From the NCBI GenBank assembly GCA_016179105.1, contig JACOSB010000135.1, positions 1 through 40,338 of the forward strand: a stretch of 40,338 nucleotides of DNA. The letters run 5' to 3'. A program made the translations under genes and the position numbers. Positions 7,740-15,506 of this stretch are shown here, piece after piece. The notes below the pieces were generated by a model that saw only the letters and a program-made list of their open reading frames with translations, was not told where the DNA came from and did no database searches. This DNA comes from Candidatus Acetothermia bacterium. Its GTDB lineage: Bacteria > Bipolaricaulota > Bipolaricaulia > RBG-16-55-9 > DRXL01. Positions within the stretch are counted from its first letter, which is position 1. Each line of letters opens with the position of its first letter.

Positions 7740-9731
7740 ATGAACAAACGTAGTCTTCGTCTTACGTTAAGTGCCGTTCTGCTCGCGTTTCTCTGTGTCT
7801 TAGCTCTGCAAGCCTCTTATACACAAGCAAATGCACTCAAGCTCATTGGAGTCCGCATTTTGCACACGCAGGAACACCACGGCCAAGCCACTCCGATCAA
7901 TGGCGGAAGCCCCGCGCTCGACCTCGGCGGCTTCTCGGCTCGCAGGCCGATCATCGATAAGCAGCGCGCGGAGGGCGAGGGTCAAGGCCTGGCTGTACTG
8001 ACTCTCGACTCGGGCGATCTTTTAGTCGGCACGCCCTTATCCAGTGCCTTCAAGGGGGAGCCCGATATCTTGGCCATGAATGAGATCAAGTATGATGCGA
8101 TGTCCCCGGGCAACCACGAGTTCGACTTTGAGCTCAAAGAGCAGCGCTATAAGACTCTGGCAGGCTTGGCGAAGTTCCCCTTCCTGGCCGCGAACTTGAA
8201 GGGATCTGATAAGCTCGGGATCACTCCGAACGCAGGGTTTATCATTAAAGACTTCGGCGAGTTCAAAGTAGGGATCATTGGTATCACCAATCCTATTACT
8301 CCCGAAATTTCCAGCCCTCCGGCGGGCGTGACGTTCGACGATCCGGTTGCGACCGTCAACGCAGTTCTCACCGCCCAGAAAGCCAATGCCGACATCTGGA
8401 TCGCGCTCACCCATGAAGACAGTTTCCGCGATGTCGCACTCTTGAAGGGTGCTCCCGGGTTGGATGCCGTCATCGGCGGTCATACGTTTGGCTTCAAGGG
8501 CGTCGTGACCCGCGAGACCTTCAAAGACCCGATCAATGACGACACGGTGCCGGATGCGATCAAAGACCAGCCAACGGAAGTCAACAACCCGAACGGCGTC
8601 TACGTACGCGCGGGCGAGGGTGCTTTCTTCGGACGCCTGGGCACCGCCGTCGGTCAGGTAGATCTGTTCTATGACGTCAGCACTAAGAAGATCAGCCGAG
8701 CGGTCGCGACGAACATCCCCGTCGTGCCCGCTTCCAAGTTCAACGCGGCGCTCTTCAAGCTCAGCGCGACCAATGCCACCGGCCAAGCCGTGAGCGGTGT
8801 CAAGTTCACTTTGGCGGGCGCGAACGCATCCGGCCCACTGGTCTTAGCCAACCCGAGCGGTTGCCCGGCACCGAAGTTCGGCGGGAAAGATAACGTCGTC
8901 GAAGTCACGTGGGCGTCAGCCTGTGTCGCGAACGGCGCAAGCGTGAGCATCCGCGTCTCCACGAGCGCCAAGCCCACGGGTGCCACGGCCCAGTTCACTG
9001 ATGGTGGCAAAGACATCGGCAGTGCGGCCGCAGCAAGCGCTGATGCCGCCGTAGCGACGACAGCCCTAGACCCCAAGATCGAAGCCATCCTAAAACCTTT
9101 CGTCGATGACCTTAGCAACCGTCTCAAGGAAGTCGTCGGCAAGACGACCGTCGAGCTCGAGGGCCGTCGCGAGATCGTCCGCCAGAAAGAGACGAACCTC
9201 GGCAACCTGCTTGCCGACGTCGCTCGTGAGTCTCAGAAGACCGACATCGGCTTCCAAAATTCGGGCGGCATCCGCACCTCGATCAAGGCCGGAGATATCA
9301 CGATCGCCGACGTTCTGGCAGTGAATCCCTTCGGCAACACGATCGTCAAATTTAATCTGAAGGGCGCCGATCTCTTCGCTTCTCTGGAGAACGGTGTAAG
9401 CCAGATTGAAGCCGGCGCCGGTCGATTCCCGCAGATTTCGGGCATGTGCTTCTCGTTCGATAAATCCAAGCCGGCTGGGCAACGCGTCTTGAAAGCCTTT
9501 GTGGGCAACAAGCCGCTCGACCCGAATGCGACCTACTCGATCGCGACGAATAACTTCACGGCCGGTGGCGGCGATGGCTACGTTCTCTTCGCCAACAATC
9601 GCACGAACTATCGCGACTCACAGTTCGTCGACGCGGATGTCTTCGCCGACTACCTGCGCGCAAAAGGCACGGTCTCACCCAAAGTCGAGGGCCGCATCAC
9701 CGAAGGCGGCGCCAAGACCGCGTGCGAGTGA
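7740..9731 (+). CDS. secreted 5'-nucleotidase/UshA-like phosphoesterase with insert and altered metal site
   Basis: A 663-residue protein with signal peptide (about 1-30) and SD AAAGGAG. The N-terminal metallophosphoesterase has VRILHTQEHHG, LTLDSGDLLVGTPLS, MSPGNHEFDF, ALTHEDSF and IGGHTFGF. The C-terminal substrate domain has NSGGIRTS, NPFGNTIV and NNFTAGGGDGY. Two metal positions depart from the family: the usual HTNDxHG is HTQEHHG (Asp to Glu) and GGHSH is GGHTF (last His lost). Between the domains, about residues 335-440, sits an Ala-rich beta-sandwich-like insert with two Cys. It probably releases phosphate and nucleosides outside the membrane, feeding the cdd and phosphorylase genes upstream. 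Activity with the altered site is uncertain. Confidence 0.88.
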   Translation: MNKRSLRLTLSAVLLAFLCVLALQASYTQANALKLIGVRILHTQEHHGQATPINGGSPALDLGGFSARRPIIDKQRAEGEGQGLAVLTLDSGDLLVGTPLSSAFKGEPDILAMNEIKYDAMSPGNHEFDFELKEQRYKTLAGLAKFPFLAANLKGSDKLGITPNAGFIIKDFGEFKVGIIGITNPITPEISSPPAGVTFDDPVATVNAVLTAQKANADIWIALTHEDSFRDVALLKGAPGLDAVIGGHTFGFKGVVTRETFKDPINDDTVPDAIKDQPTEVNNPNGVYVRAGEGAFFGRLGTAVGQVDLFYDVSTKKISRAVATNIPVVPASKFNAALFKLSATNATGQAVSGVKFTLAGANASGPLVLANPSGCPAPKFGGKDNVVEVTWASACVANGASVSIRVSTSAKPTGATAQFTDGGKDIGSAAAASADAAVATTALDPKIEAILKPFVDDLSNRLKEVVGKTTVELEGRREIVRQKETNLGNLLADVARESQKTDIGFQNSGGIRTSIKAGDITIADVLAVNPFGNTIVKFNLKGADLFASLENGVSQIEAGAGRFPQISGMCFSFDKSKPAGQRVLKAFVGNKPLDPNATYSIATNNFTAGGGDGYVLFANNRTNYRDSQFVDADVFADYLRAKGTVSPKVEGRITEGGAKTACE

Positions 9732-9773
9732 ACTGAGATCACTCCATCGCCATAAAGATTTTTGTAGACTGAG

Positions 9774-9836
9774 GCCCTCACCCCCGGCCCCCCTCCCGTT
9801 TGAACGGGAGAGGGGTGCCGTAGGCGGGGTGAGGGC
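9774..9836. repeat. nested GC-rich hairpin repeat
   Basis: Outer arms GCCCTCACCCC (9774-9784) and GGGGTGAGGGC (9826-9836) enclose a second hairpin, CTCCCGTT (9793-9800) / AACGGGAG (9803-9810). This belongs to a widespread type of dispersed bacterial intergenic palindrome and may also terminate the nucleotidase transcript. Confidence 0.8.
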
Positions 9837-9862
9837 TTTGGCCAAAGGGGGCAGTCTCTCGA

Positions 9863-11422
9863 ATGAAAAAATTTTCCATCGCACGTCTGTTAGTTTTTTT
9901 CGTTATGATAGGGTTTAGTCTTGGCGCTAACGCCCAGATGCCCAGCCCAGAGCAAAGATATCAAAAATATCTTAATCTCTCGTCGGGTTGCTACGAGCGC
10001 GTCTTCAAAGGGGATGAAGCCGAGCGAACCGTTCCCGCGTCGCAAATCGTTGCTGCCTTGGACAAGAGTGTTTGCGTCATCGTCTCTCATGCCGTGATTG
10101 AAGGAGTATTGGATTTTACGCCCATCGGTCCGACGCCTCCGGCCAACACGCGCCGAGTCGTCTCTCCGTTGCAAATCACCGATTCTGAACTGCAGGGCAT
10201 CAAGGCCGGAGCGTTGGGGGATGCAGCTCAGACACTCTTTGCCGACCCGGTCGATTTCTCTGGGAGTGAAATCAAGGGCGATGCCGAGTTCGTGAACGTG
10301 ATCTTCGGTAGCGTCGTCAGTTTTCAAGGCACTGATTTCTCCGGCATGGCAGCGCTGAACGGAGCGCACTTCGAGAAGGGAACGAATTTTTCAAAAGCCA
10401 AGTTTGAGCAGCTGACCTTTCTCTTCGGGACTCATTTCGATCAAGACGTAACGTTCGCTGAAGCTCAGTTCGTGAGCACTGTCCGGCTCTTCAACGTCGA
10501 GTTTAAGGGCTCTGCAAATTTCCAAGATGCAACGTTTGGCTCAACGATCGATCTGTCCAACTCGCTCTATGCGAGCAAAGCGAATTTTGCCAACGCTCAC
10601 TTCACGCACGGAGTGACCGCAAAGAATATCGAATTCGTTGGCTCTGTTCGTTTTGATAGCGCCCAAGTTGATGACACTATTGACTTCTCCGCTACGCGTT
10701 TTAACAGTTCAGTTAGTTTTAATCGAGCGACTCTGAGCGGCGCTCGCTTCTTTGGCGTGCGCTTCTCACAAAGCGCAGACTTTACGAGCGTGCATTTCAC
10801 GACCGATACGAGCTTTAACAGTGCTATCTTCGGCGCATTGACGTTTTTTAATAGTGCCGACTTTGACCAAGCTGTGATTTTCAACAACTCGATTTTTGTA
10901 GCCGACGCACTTTTTGTGAATGCCAAGTTCATGGGCGATGCAGACTTTGGCTCGGTACGCTTCTCGGCCAATTTGGGGCCGGATTTCTCTGGAGCGCAGT
11001 TTGCAAAAACTCTCAGCTTAGAAAATACGATAAGCGCCGGCGCGTTACGACTCACCTGGGCGCAAGTCAAGGGCAAGCTCAATCCCGAGACGCCTCAAGT
11101 GTTGGGTCTGCTCGAAAAGAGTTTTACGGAGTTGCGCCAGGGCCAAGACGCCATCACAGTCTGTGAAGCGGGAGCCAAGCTTCAGAAAGAACAAGAAATT
11201 GCGCTCATTCGTTGCACGCTGCTCGGCTCAACGTTGGGGATCGTGCCGAAAGTGCCCGAGGCCCTGAAAAATCTGGGAGAAAAAGAAAAGAAAGATGGCA
11301 AAGCAGCCTCACAAAAGCTCGCCAAACAAAAATCCACTTCGGGCAATCTCATTCCGTTAGTAGTCGCCGTAGGAGTACTAGGACTGCTCGTCTTGTTCAT
11401 CGTTAAGGGAGGCAAGCTGTAA
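9863..11422 (+). CDS. exported pentapeptide-repeat protein with C-terminal membrane anchor
   Basis: A 519-residue protein with a signal peptide (about 1-25, ending ANAQ). A long run of degenerate A-x-F-x-x five-residue repeats (about 125-385) includes ADFTSVHF, TSFNSAIF and ALFVNAKF. The repeats should form a right-handed quadrilateral beta-helix. A short helical, charged region with several Cys and Lys follows, then one hydrophobic helix near the end (LIPLVVAVGVLGLLVLFIV) with a basic tail. The topology suggests an extracytoplasmic beta-helix tethered by its C-terminus. No SD is evident before the ATG, which follows the 9774-9836 hairpin by 26 bases. No enzymatic motif is visible; function is unknown. 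Confidence 0.75.
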   Translation: MKKFSIARLLVFFVMIGFSLGANAQMPSPEQRYQKYLNLSSGCYERVFKGDEAERTVPASQIVAALDKSVCVIVSHAVIEGVLDFTPIGPTPPANTRRVVSPLQITDSELQGIKAGALGDAAQTLFADPVDFSGSEIKGDAEFVNVIFGSVVSFQGTDFSGMAALNGAHFEKGTNFSKAKFEQLTFLFGTHFDQDVTFAEAQFVSTVRLFNVEFKGSANFQDATFGSTIDLSNSLYASKANFANAHFTHGVTAKNIEFVGSVRFDSAQVDDTIDFSATRFNSSVSFNRATLSGARFFGVRFSQSADFTSVHFTTDTSFNSAIFGALTFFNSADFDQAVIFNNSIFVADALFVNAKFMGDADFGSVRFSANLGPDFSGAQFAKTLSLENTISAGALRLTWAQVKGKLNPETPQVLGLLEKSFTELRQGQDAITVCEAGAKLQKEQEIALIRCTLLGSTLGIVPKVPEALKNLGEKEKKDGKAASQKLAKQKSTSGNLIPLVVAVGVLGLLVLFIVKGGKL

Positions 11423-11429
11423 GATCATA

Positions 11430-11523
11430 GAATCACGGAAGTCACGGAATTCCCACGGAATACACGGAAAACAACAGTCTTCCTTCCGCGCTATCCGTGT
11501 AGTTTTCGTGTTTTCCGTGATTC
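11430..11523. repeat. long inverted repeat with ACGGAA-rich arms
   Basis: GAATCACGGAA (11430-11440) pairs with TTCCGTGATTC (11513-11523). The inside carries further ACGGAA and TCCGTG copies on opposite sides. The arms, the internal repetition and the position between genes fit a small dispersed palindromic element. It may also end the pentapeptide-protein transcript. Confidence 0.65.
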
Positions 11524-11558
11524 ACGGAACTTGCAACGTAACCGTTCGTTAGCTTCCC

Positions 11559-11587
11559 TTGACAAACCAAGTTATCGTGTATATTAT
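11559..11587 (+). promoter_or_regulatory. strong sigma70-type promoter for the Rrf2 regulator
   Basis: A perfect TTGACA (11559-11564) is separated by 17 bases from TATTAT (11582-11587). The predicted leader to the ATG at 11635 is about 40 bases. Confidence 0.75.
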
Positions 11588-11634
11588 CGATATGCAGACC
11601 TTAAAGTCTGAAATAGAGAAAAGAACAAAGAACG

Positions 11635-12090
11635 ATGATCTACTCCAATGCATGTGAATACGCTATTCGGGGTATGGCTTATCTGGCTCGGCAGCCCGCT
11701 GACCGGCTCCATTTACTGAATGACATCGCGGCTTATGAGGATTTGCCCTATCATTTTATGGGCAAGATCTTTCAGACGCTGGTTCGCGCGGGTCTCTTGC
11801 GTTCAGTGAAAGGGCCGCGTGGCGGCTTCGAACTGGCGCGCCCGCCGGAGCAGATCACGCTCTACCAGATCAAAGAAGCTATCGACGGCACCGAGGATCT
11901 GTACCGATGCGCCGTTGGGCTGGAGCATTGCAACGATCAGATGCCTTGCCCTCTTCACGAAACATTCAAGCCTCTGAGACTGCAGATCAATCACTGCTTG
12001 GAATCGACGACGCTGGCCGACTTAGCCAAAGCCGTCCAGAAGAAGCATCTCTCTCCTTCAACACCAAAAAAGACGCGCGCCATCGCTTAA
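11635..12090 (+). CDS. nsrR: Rrf2-family iron-sulfur regulator, NsrR-like
   Basis: A 151-residue Rrf2 protein with an N-terminal winged helix (SNACEYAIRGMAYLA, then GLLRSVKGPRGGFELARP, the wing). Three cysteines at C92, C99 and C105 match the number and spacing class used by NsrR and IscR to hold an Fe-S cluster. It directly precedes nirK, so an NO-responsive repressor role (NsrR) is more likely than IscR, and no isc or suf genes are seen. It has its own strong promoter. The C-terminal tail is Lys/Ser/Thr rich. Family assignment is firm; the NO-sensing role is inferred from context and cysteines. Confidence 0.78.
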   Translation: MIYSNACEYAIRGMAYLARQPADRLHLLNDIAAYEDLPYHFMGKIFQTLVRAGLLRSVKGPRGGFELARPPEQITLYQIKEAIDGTEDLYRCAVGLEHCNDQMPCPLHETFKPLRLQINHCLESTTLADLAKAVQKKHLSPSTPKKTRAIA

Positions 12091-12097
12091 ACAAAAC

Positions 12098-12160
12098 ATG
12101 ACGAAGATCATGCGTCCCAATGACTGACCTCATGTATTTCAGACTATCATATCTTATATT
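12098..12160 (+). promoter_or_regulatory. nirK promoter with two Fnr-like boxes
   Basis: Two ATGA-N6-TCAT palindromes lie at 12098-12111 and 12120-12133, 22 bases centre to centre. A TATATT -10 lies at 12155-12160. The second box is centred about 41.5 bases before the expected start site, the class II activator position of Fnr/Dnr/Nnr proteins. The same layout recurs at 13356-13418. Confidence 0.72.
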
Positions 12161-12207
12161 CTTTAATCAACAAAACACGCAGTACAGCGAGCAGAAAGGA
12201 TCAAACC

Positions 12208-13281
12208 ATGCATAAACAAAAACGGTTCCGCACACGGACAGGGATAGTGGGGACAGTGATCACGTTGGGATTTTTAGGGTTGGCGGGGTTTTCGGGGGGC
12301 ATCGTCTCCCAAGCCGGAGGACAGTTCAGCCCGAACCCAGAGATTATCCAGGCCACCTTCGTCACACCGCCCTTGGTGCCTGCGCCGATCACGCGCAGCG
12401 AGGCGGCGACCGTTATCGTCAATCTCGAAACCGTCGAAAAGCGAGGACGGTTGGCCGATGGCGTCGAGTATGACTTCTGGACGTTTAATGGCACGGTGCC
12501 GGGCCCATTCATCCGGGTGCGGGTGGGGGACACGGTGGAAGTTCACTTAAAGAATAGCCCTCACAGCACGATGCCGCACTCGATCGATTTTCACGCCGTC
12601 ACCGGCCCCGGTGGAGGAGCCAAGGTCACTCAGACCAATCCTGGCCAAGAGACCGCGTTCCGCTGGAAAGCGATGAACCCTGGACTTTTCGTCTATCATT
12701 GCGCGACCCCACTGGTTCCCTTGCATATCGCAAACGGCATGTACGGCATGATTCTCGTCGAGCCGGAGAATGGGTTTCCCAAGGTCGACCACGAGTATTA
12801 CGTGATGCAGGGCGATTTCTACACCGAGGGCAAGCGCGGCGAAGAGGGTTTTCAGATGTACTCAGTCGAAAAATTGCTGGATGAGCGGCCGGAGTACATC
12901 GTCTTCAACGGCGCGGCCGGCTCACTCACAGGAGCCAATGCGCTCAAAGCAAAAGTTGGCGAAACGCTGAGAATCTACTTCGGCGTCGGAGGCCCGAACA
13001 TCACCTCGAGCTTCCACATCATCGGCGAGATTTTCGATCGAGTCTACCCCGAAGCGGGGATAGGAGAGCCGCCGCTGCGCAACGTGCAGTCGACTTTCGT
13101 GCCCACCGGCGGAGCGACCATCGTCGAGTTCAAAGTAGACGTTCCCGGCACGTACACGCTGGTTGATCACAGTCTTTCGCGCTTGCTCAAGGGAGCCGCG
13201 GGAGCCATCGAAGTCACCGGACCCGAAGCACCGGAAATTTTCCAGCCGCTGATCACGGGCAATAACGACTCTGGACATTAA
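12208..13281 (+). CDS. nirK: copper-containing nitrite reductase
   Basis: Reduces nitrite to nitric oxide in the periplasm or outside the membrane. The 357-residue product has a signal segment and two cupredoxin domains. All sites are present. Type 1 copper: H124, C165, H173, M178 (MPHSIDFHAV, VYHCATPLVPLHIANGMYG). Type 2 copper: H129, H164 and H321 (LVDHSLSR). The catalytic Asp is D127 and the catalytic His is H270 (SSFHIIGEIFD). SD AAAGGA lies 7 bases before the ATG. No cytochrome or extra cupredoxin domain is fused, so small cupredoxins encoded nearby are likely electron donors. The gene is monocistronic: it has its own promoter with Fnr-like boxes and a terminator at 13313-13348. Confidence 0.95.
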   Translation: MHKQKRFRTRTGIVGTVITLGFLGLAGFSGGIVSQAGGQFSPNPEIIQATFVTPPLVPAPITRSEAATVIVNLETVEKRGRLADGVEYDFWTFNGTVPGPFIRVRVGDTVEVHLKNSPHSTMPHSIDFHAVTGPGGGAKVTQTNPGQETAFRWKAMNPGLFVYHCATPLVPLHIANGMYGMILVEPENGFPKVDHEYYVMQGDFYTEGKRGEEGFQMYSVEKLLDERPEYIVFNGAAGSLTGANALKAKVGETLRIYFGVGGPNITSSFHIIGEIFDRVYPEAGIGEPPLRNVQSTFVPTGGATIVEFKVDVPGTYTLVDHSLSRLLKGAAGAIEVTGPEAPEIFQPLITGNNDSGH

Positions 13282-13312
13282 GAGACAGTTACTCTAGCTA
13301 TGACAACGGTGA

Positions 13313-13348
13313 GGAGGGTCGCTCTCGCGAGCGGCTCTCCCCGTTTTT
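13313..13348 (+). terminator. rho-independent terminator of nirK
   Basis: A 12-bp stem (13313-13324 with 13329-13340, two G-T wobbles) with a TCGC loop is followed by CCGTTTTT. Confidence 0.8.
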
Positions 13349-13355
13349 AGAAAAT

Positions 13356-13418
13356 ATGATCAACATCATATTTCCCGATGATGCATCTCATGCATTTCAG
13401 AGCACAGGCTCTGATACT
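13356..13418 (+). promoter_or_regulatory. cupredoxin-MCO operon promoter with two Fnr-like boxes
   Basis: ATGA-N6-TCAT boxes lie at 13356-13369 and 13378-13391 with GATACT at 13413-13418. Box spacing (8 bases between) and the 35-base step from the start of box 2 to the -10 are identical to the nirK promoter. CTCATGNATTTCAGA at box 2 is also shared. The leader from about 13425 to 13627 has no recognised gene; an in-frame upstream extension of the cupredoxin ORF there has no SD. Confidence 0.72.
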
Positions 13419-13627
13419 CTATTTATTAGACGACTCGTAGCACCTTGAAACAGCTATAAAGAAAGACAAAAGGTTGCAGCGCATTCACAGTCGATATTGC
13501 GAGGAGGTGAGGTCTTACGATGGAGCTGGGTTGTCTCGCTCCATCGATGCTCACAACAGACGCAGCAAACACCGTTATCGAGTTACGCGATATCATAAAC
13601 CTAAACTTTGACTCCACAGGAGGACTG

Positions 13628-14101
13628 ATGAAGATGAGTCTCAAGAAATTTGCCGTTGGGTTGGTCATCGTGGCTGTACTGGGTGCTGTCGGAGCGTGGC
13701 TCACTAAGCCGGTCTTGGCGCATCGCAGCGATCTTATCAACGCCGAGATCGAAGTTACGATGAAAGAATTCGGCTTTGACCTGAAAATCGTGAAAAGCGA
13801 CGGCGCCGCAGAGCTAAAAGACAACGTGCTGAATCTCAAGGTTGGAAAGATCGTGCGCTTTAAGATCAAGAATGGCGGCACGACCCGGCATGATTTCCAC
13901 TTGGGCAATACTGCCGACACGGCGAGCGAGCTTTATAAGAACAATCCCTTCGAGCCCTACGATATGCTGGAGCTCGATGTTGGCTCCAAGACCGATCTGA
14001 CTCTCACCATCCCCGACAAAGCGGGCGACTACGAGATGGGTTGCTTCCAAGCCGGACACTATGCCGCTGGCATGAAGCGCCCGATCAAGATTGTCAAGTA
14101 G
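13628..14101 (+). CDS. secreted type 1 cupredoxin, mature N-terminal His
   Basis: A 157-residue electron-transfer-type blue copper protein. The signal peptide ends KPVLA, so the mature protein would begin HRSDLI. Likely ligands are H88 (or H91) in RHDFHLG, C139, H144 and M149 in the Cys-x4-His-x4-Met loop CFQAGHYAAGM. AGGAGG lies just before the ATG at 13628; an ATG two codons on is equally possible. Close relatives lie at 24122 and 28831. It is co-transcribed with the multicopper oxidase 25 bases downstream and shares its promoter architecture with nirK, so it is a good candidate NirK or oxidase electron partner. Confidence 0.87.
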   Translation: MKMSLKKFAVGLVIVAVLGAVGAWLTKPVLAHRSDLINAEIEVTMKEFGFDLKIVKSDGAAELKDNVLNLKVGKIVRFKIKNGGTTRHDFHLGNTADTASELYKNNPFEPYDMLELDVGSKTDLTLTIPDKAGDYEMGCFQAGHYAAGMKRPIKIVK

Positions 14102-14126
14102 CACATCATTCTCAGAAAGGATTGCT

Positions 14127-15269
14127 ATGCAGCGCAAAAAAATCGTTACGATGTTGGTGGTTGCGACCGGGCTTGTAATTCTGGGCGCAGGGGTACTGGG
14201 GAGTCTTAGCAACGTCTGGCGGCCAACGGATTCATCGGTTGTCACGAGCCAGCAAACAGCTCCTCAGCATCAACATGATTTGGCGTCGGCCGGCCCTATG
14301 TTCATGGATTTTCTGAACGGAGGCGCTCAGGCGGCCGAAGCGGCCACCAAAATTGGGAACATGCTGCCCGATAGCAGCAACAAGAAAGCCCTGGAACCCA
14401 CGCGCGTCTTCGTCCGCGACGGCGTGACAGTGCGTGAGTACACGCTCGAGATCGTCAAGAAAGTGATCGACTACGGCAACGGAGCTACTTGGGAGGCCTG
14501 GACGTTTAACGGCCAAGTCCCCGGCCCCACATTACGAGTAAAGCCCGGTGAGATTCTAAGAGTTCATGTCATCAACAAGCTCGATCGGGTCCACAGTTTC
14601 CATGCACATTTGAGTCACGTTCCGCAGGAGATGGACGGGTCTCAAGCGAACATCATCACCGGTAAAGGTACCGGGGCGATGATCCCGCCGGGAAAAGAAT
14701 ATACCTACGAGTACCAGACCGGCGAGCAAGAGTTTACTTACTATCACTGCCATGCCGGTGACGAAGACTATCCCATCAACCAGCACATGCTCCAGGGGCT
14801 TTACGGAGCGATTCTCGTCGAAGACCCCCAAGTGCGTCAAGAAGTGCTCTTCATGGGTGAGAGTGGCCCGGAGCGCAAGGGAGATGCTCCCTTCTTTATC
14901 ATGAACGGTCTGGGACTTCCCGGAGGCGAACAGACACTCGAAAAGGTTTTCAAGGCCCAGGGCTTGCAGGGTGTCGTCGGTCAGCTCGGGAAAACCGTTC
15001 CCTTCTACAAGATGAAGGTCGGCGAGCGCATGAAGCTCCATATTACCAACATCGGCAACGTTATCCACAGTTTGCACATCCATGAGATCCCGCTCATCTC
15101 TTTGGATGTATTGAATCATCGGCCTTGGCCGGCGCAAGTCGCGCCCCTGGTTCCCGGAACAGCCGATACGCTCTTGATTGAGTTTAAAAACCCGGGCATC
15201 TGGCTCTTCCACTGCCACGTTGTGAGTCACGCCGACGCCGGCATGATCGGCGCTTTCATCGTCGAGTGA
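14127..15269 (+). CDS. two-domain multicopper oxidase with type 1 sites in both domains
   Basis: A 380-residue exported protein with two cupredoxin domains. Domain 1: VHSFHAHLSH (H156, H159, H161), YHCHAG (H207, C208, H209) and H220, with Leu at the expected axial position (L225). Domain 2: IHSLHIHE (H314, H317, H319), FHCHVVSHADAGM (H362, C363, H364, H368, M373). The four HxH/HCH pairs would build trinuclear centres between subunits, and both domains retain a type 1 Cys/His set. That pattern is the ancestral-type (type A) two-domain laccase. SD AGAAAGGA precedes the ATG; the frame is open upstream. Its role beside NirK is unclear; copper or NO detoxification, or oxygen reduction, are options. 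Confidence 0.88.
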   Translation: MQRKKIVTMLVVATGLVILGAGVLGSLSNVWRPTDSSVVTSQQTAPQHQHDLASAGPMFMDFLNGGAQAAEAATKIGNMLPDSSNKKALEPTRVFVRDGVTVREYTLEIVKKVIDYGNGATWEAWTFNGQVPGPTLRVKPGEILRVHVINKLDRVHSFHAHLSHVPQEMDGSQANIITGKGTGAMIPPGKEYTYEYQTGEQEFTYYHCHAGDEDYPINQHMLQGLYGAILVEDPQVRQEVLFMGESGPERKGDAPFFIMNGLGLPGGEQTLEKVFKAQGLQGVVGQLGKTVPFYKMKVGERMKLHITNIGNVIHSLHIHEIPLISLDVLNHRPWPAQVAPLVPGTADTLLIEFKNPGIWLFHCHVVSHADAGMIGAFIVE

Positions 15270-15322
15270 GAACGAATGTAGGGGCGCTACTTGCTGCGCC
15301 CCTGGGTTTAAGACGTAACGAG

Positions 15323-15371
15323 CAGAGGGAGAGTGTCCTACGTTGAGCCCACACTCTCCCTCTCTGTTTTT
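15323..15371 (+). terminator. rho-independent terminator after the multicopper oxidase
   Basis: CAGAGGGAGAGTGT (15323-15336) pairs with ACACTCTCCCTC plus TCTG (15351-15366) and is followed by TTTTT. Confidence 0.85.
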
Positions 15372-15414
15372 GTAGGGGCGAAGCATTTTTTCAGACAAAA
15401 TGCTTCGCCCCTAC
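15372..15414. repeat. perfect 18-bp-arm hairpin
   Basis: Arms of 18 bases, starting GTAGGGGCGAAG and ending CTTCGCCCCTAC, are perfect complements with a 7-base loop. A related GGGGCG/CGCCCC pair lies just upstream (about 15280-15303). This is a dispersed-repeat type palindrome that may act as a bidirectional terminator. Confidence 0.7.
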
Positions 15415-15506
15415 TGATCTAGCACATCATTGACTCTGCCCAAGGTCATAGGATTTTGGGGCCAAAGCAGCTTAAACTAAGAGAGCCAAGAGGAGGCAAC
15501 AAAACT

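Noticed and set aside
13520..13627. Upstream extension of the 13628 cupredoxin
   Set aside because: AGGAGG directly before 13628 and a normal signal peptide from there; the extension lies in the leader of the box-containing promoter.
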